Assembly: GCA_014843695.1 (NCBI GenBank)
Contig: CM026394.1
Span: 37,526,738-37,590,737, forward strand
Origin: Archivesica marissinica
Taxonomy: Eukaryota > Mollusca > Bivalvia > Venerida > Vesicomyidae
DNA length: 64,000 nt
Reading direction: 5' to 3'
Of the stretch, positions 62,491-64,000 are shown one piece after another. The notes under the pieces were generated by a model that saw nothing but the letters and a program-made list of their open reading frames with translations, did no database searches and was not told the DNA's origin. How positions within the stretch are numbered: position 1 is the first letter of the stretch; every line of letters starts with the position of its first letter. The translations under genes and the position numbers were made by a program.

Positions 62491-63644
62491 TGGAACGTTC
62501 AGAAAATTTCTATATTACATTAGATAGTCAACGTATTAAATTTAAATCTGAAGAGAATGATAATAATGCTGATTTTAAAGTCTCTATACCTAACGGTATA
62601 ACTCTAAGTAATGATAACAAATGGGAAGTAGGTTTAGTCGATGGTATTATACCTAATAAAGTATTTAACATTACAGATTCAAATAATACATTTTTTTTAG
62701 CTATTAGAAATGCTCAATACCCCCATCACTATTATAAACGTGGCTATAGACATGTAGGATTTTATAATGATGATGGATTTTTTAATTATCATTATGATCG
62801 TAAAATGAAATATAATTATAGATATACCATGTTTTGGCATTATAAATACTATACAGATGTTAATAATGAATATGAATATGATCGATATTCTGAGGATTTA
62901 TTTGCCAGAAAATATGGTGTAAAATTTTGGCTTACGGGGCCTAAGGACGATAATACTCCTAATAAATATTACGATAATGAATGTACATTATTTCCATTTA
63001 AAATACCAAATGGTGTTTATAACGATTATAAAATCTTAACAATTATTATGGAAGATAGCTGGAATAAAATGTTTGGTACTTTATGGGCATCTATGAATTA
63101 TAATCTTTGGAGATCATCGGTTAACGATTGGGATACTGGTATATCTTTATCTTGGAATTATAACAATAATCCTTATCATATGTATTATAAGAAAAAATCA
63201 TTAGCTTTAATATCAAATACTTCAGAAAATATAGGACTCCTTGTACCTACATTATTAGGTAATATGTTAGGTATCGATTCAAGTCAAGAAGTTATTAGCG
63301 TACATAATAAGCCTCATTATTATGTATTCCCTAAAATGGATTGTTTTATTCACGAACCATATTTGTATTTAGGTCTTACAAACCTATACGTATATACAAA
63401 TATCATCGATTTTAGTATAGTAGGATCTGGACAATCGCAATTACTAAGACAATTTACATATAATCAAGCTCCTAATGTAACTACGCATAAAAGTATACAA
63501 TTTAAACATATACATTATTTACCGATTACAGATAAACGTATTAACGATATATATATATTTATACGTAATGAATTAGGTGAACCTATTCATTTAACGGGTG
63601 ATGTTTGTATAGTTAGGTTAGAATTTCGTAGAAGACCATTATGA
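62490..63644 (+). CDS. conserved Polinton-type protein, paralogue 2 (384 aa)
   Basis: Begins MERSENFYITLDSQRIKFKS, with NKWEVGLVDGIIPN. The C-terminus is YVYTNIIDFSIVGSGQSQLL, NDIYIFIRNELGEPI and VRLEFRRRPL, parallel to paralogue 1. The middle is an insertion very rich in Tyr, Asn and His (RYTMFWHYKYYTDVNNEY). It starts within the previous stop (TAATG) and overlaps the next gene (ATGA). Probably structural. Confidence 0.8.
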   Translation: MERSENFYITLDSQRIKFKSEENDNNADFKVSIPNGITLSNDNKWEVGLVDGIIPNKVFNITDSNNTFFLAIRNAQYPHHYYKRGYRHVGFYNDDGFFNYHYDRKMKYNYRYTMFWHYKYYTDVNNEYEYDRYSEDLFARKYGVKFWLTGPKDDNTPNKYYDNECTLFPFKIPNGVYNDYKILTIIMEDSWNKMFGTLWASMNYNLWRSSVNDWDTGISLSWNYNNNPYHMYYKKKSLALISNTSENIGLLVPTLLGNMLGIDSSQEVISVHNKPHYYVFPKMDCFIHEPYLYLGLTNLYVYTNIIDFSIVGSGQSQLLRQFTYNQAPNVTTHKSIQFKHIHYLPITDKRINDIYIFIRNELGEPIHLTGDVCIVRLEFRRRPL

Positions 63645-63864
63645 ATATACCTGTGTATAGAGGCCGTGTTAGGCAACGTGGCTATGGTTTAGGTGGAACA
63701 TTAAAAACTGTGGTAGTAATCTTATACCATATTTAGTCGATAATATGGCTAGTACTTTACTAAATGAAGTTACCGGTGGTATACATGATGTAATACAAAA
63801 ACCAAAAACATATAAACATATTGCTAAAAAAAGAGGAAAAAATATAATTAAACATCTAAATTAA
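63641..63864 (+). pseudogene. small Gly/Arg-start protein, frameshifted
   Basis: ATG at 63641 overlaps the previous stop. The frame reads NIPVYRGRVRQRGYGLGGTL and then a premature stop. From the A5 run at about 63702 another frame is open to TAA at 63862-63864 (LIPYLVDNMASTLLNEVTGG ... KKRGKNIIKHLN). This fits one protein of about 74 codons broken by a one-base shift. An RG-rich start plus an amphipathic middle resembles minor virion proteins; function unknown. Confidence 0.6.
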
Positions 63865-63890
63865 TAAATGATTTTAATGACGATAAATTA

Positions 63891-64000
63891 ATGACTACTC
63901 TAACTGGTAAGAAAAGTATAAAGGGTACTAATAATATAAATAAAATTCAGTCTGGTTCAGGACATAGAAAACGACGTTGTAATAAGAATAATTCTTTTAA
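63891..64000 (+). CDS. basic protein, cut by the window edge
   Basis: ATG at 63891, open to the end: MTTLTGKKSIKGTNNINKIQ, then GSGHRKRRC. The frame is also open upstream of the ATG, so it may be the displaced C-terminus of the preceding gene. Partial. Confidence 0.4.
   Translation, partial: MTTLTGKKSIKGTNNINKIQSGSGHRKRRCNKNNSF

Larger units (their letters stand above)
47180..64000. mobile_element. Polinton/Maverick-type virus-like element (right end outside window)
   Basis: AT-rich, gene-dense segment with protein-primed PolB, FtsK/HerA-type packaging ATPase and a chromodomain retrovirus-like integrase, the defining Polinton gene set. It also carries NADAR, deoxynucleoside kinase, RING and zinc-knuckle genes. 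The left boundary lies between about 47,040 and 47,400. I could not define the terminal inverted repeat, because the right end is not in the window. Capsid and protease genes are not seen here. Confidence 0.88.

Overview
The window is eukaryotic nuclear DNA from an invertebrate animal, plausibly a marine mollusc or another lophotrochozoan (inferred from the repeat content, not proven). Three things support this. There is a spliced metazoan ciliary gene with GT-AG introns. There are many tRNA-derived SINEs, MITEs and minisatellites. The right end carries a large Polinton/Maverick-type virus-like element.

Host gene (9.2-43.6 kb, minus strand): I can assemble a complete BBS5 gene (BBSome subunit) from 12 coding exons. 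They total 1,023 bp (340 codons plus stop), every splice phase matches, and the length is that of vertebrate BBS5. The gene covers 34 kb because its introns are full of tandem repeats: 40-bp, 195-bp, 18-bp, 11-bp, 33-bp, 28-bp, 39-bp, 21-bp, 31-bp and 75-bp arrays. At three exons (3, 4 and 6) the tandem duplication includes the exon end and its 5' splice site, so extra splice donors lie in the intron. The very long open frames over the 18-bp, 28-bp, 33-bp and similar arrays result from repeat periods that lack stops; they are not genes.

Flanks (1-9.2 kb and 43.6-47.1 kb): I see no host genes. These stretches hold SINEs of at least six families (named A to F here), a pogo-like MITE, a TCTG-rich composite repeat and several minisatellites. 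The 195-bp satellite at 11.9-14.4 kb is built from the body of SINE A. The 75-bp array at 41.5 kb is built from SINE B.

Virus-like element (about 47.2 kb to beyond 64 kb): the base composition becomes AT-rich and gene density becomes viral. The minus-strand block reads from a protein-primed family B DNA polymerase, through a NADAR-domain protein and an unknown protein, to a cluster of three related RING-finger proteins and small unknown proteins. The plus-strand block has a seven-zinc-knuckle CNBP-like protein, a 43-aa zinc-ribbon microprotein and a deoxynucleoside kinase. After a divergent intergenic region with hairpin repeats comes a compact operon-like series: packaging ATPase, several small basic or conserved proteins (one like the adenovirus core protein pX), a chromodomain integrase, a membrane protein and two paralogous conserved proteins. 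The major capsid protein, the protease and the right terminal repeat are not in the window and probably lie past 64,000.

This copy looks damaged. polB and two small late genes are frameshifted at A-runs, and the integrase has Ala where the second catalytic Asp of the D-D-E triad is expected. Nucleotide-supply (kinase), ADP-ribosylation-related (NADAR) and ubiquitin-related (RING) genes beside replication and packaging genes suggest a virus-like, host-modulating lifestyle rather than a simple transposon.
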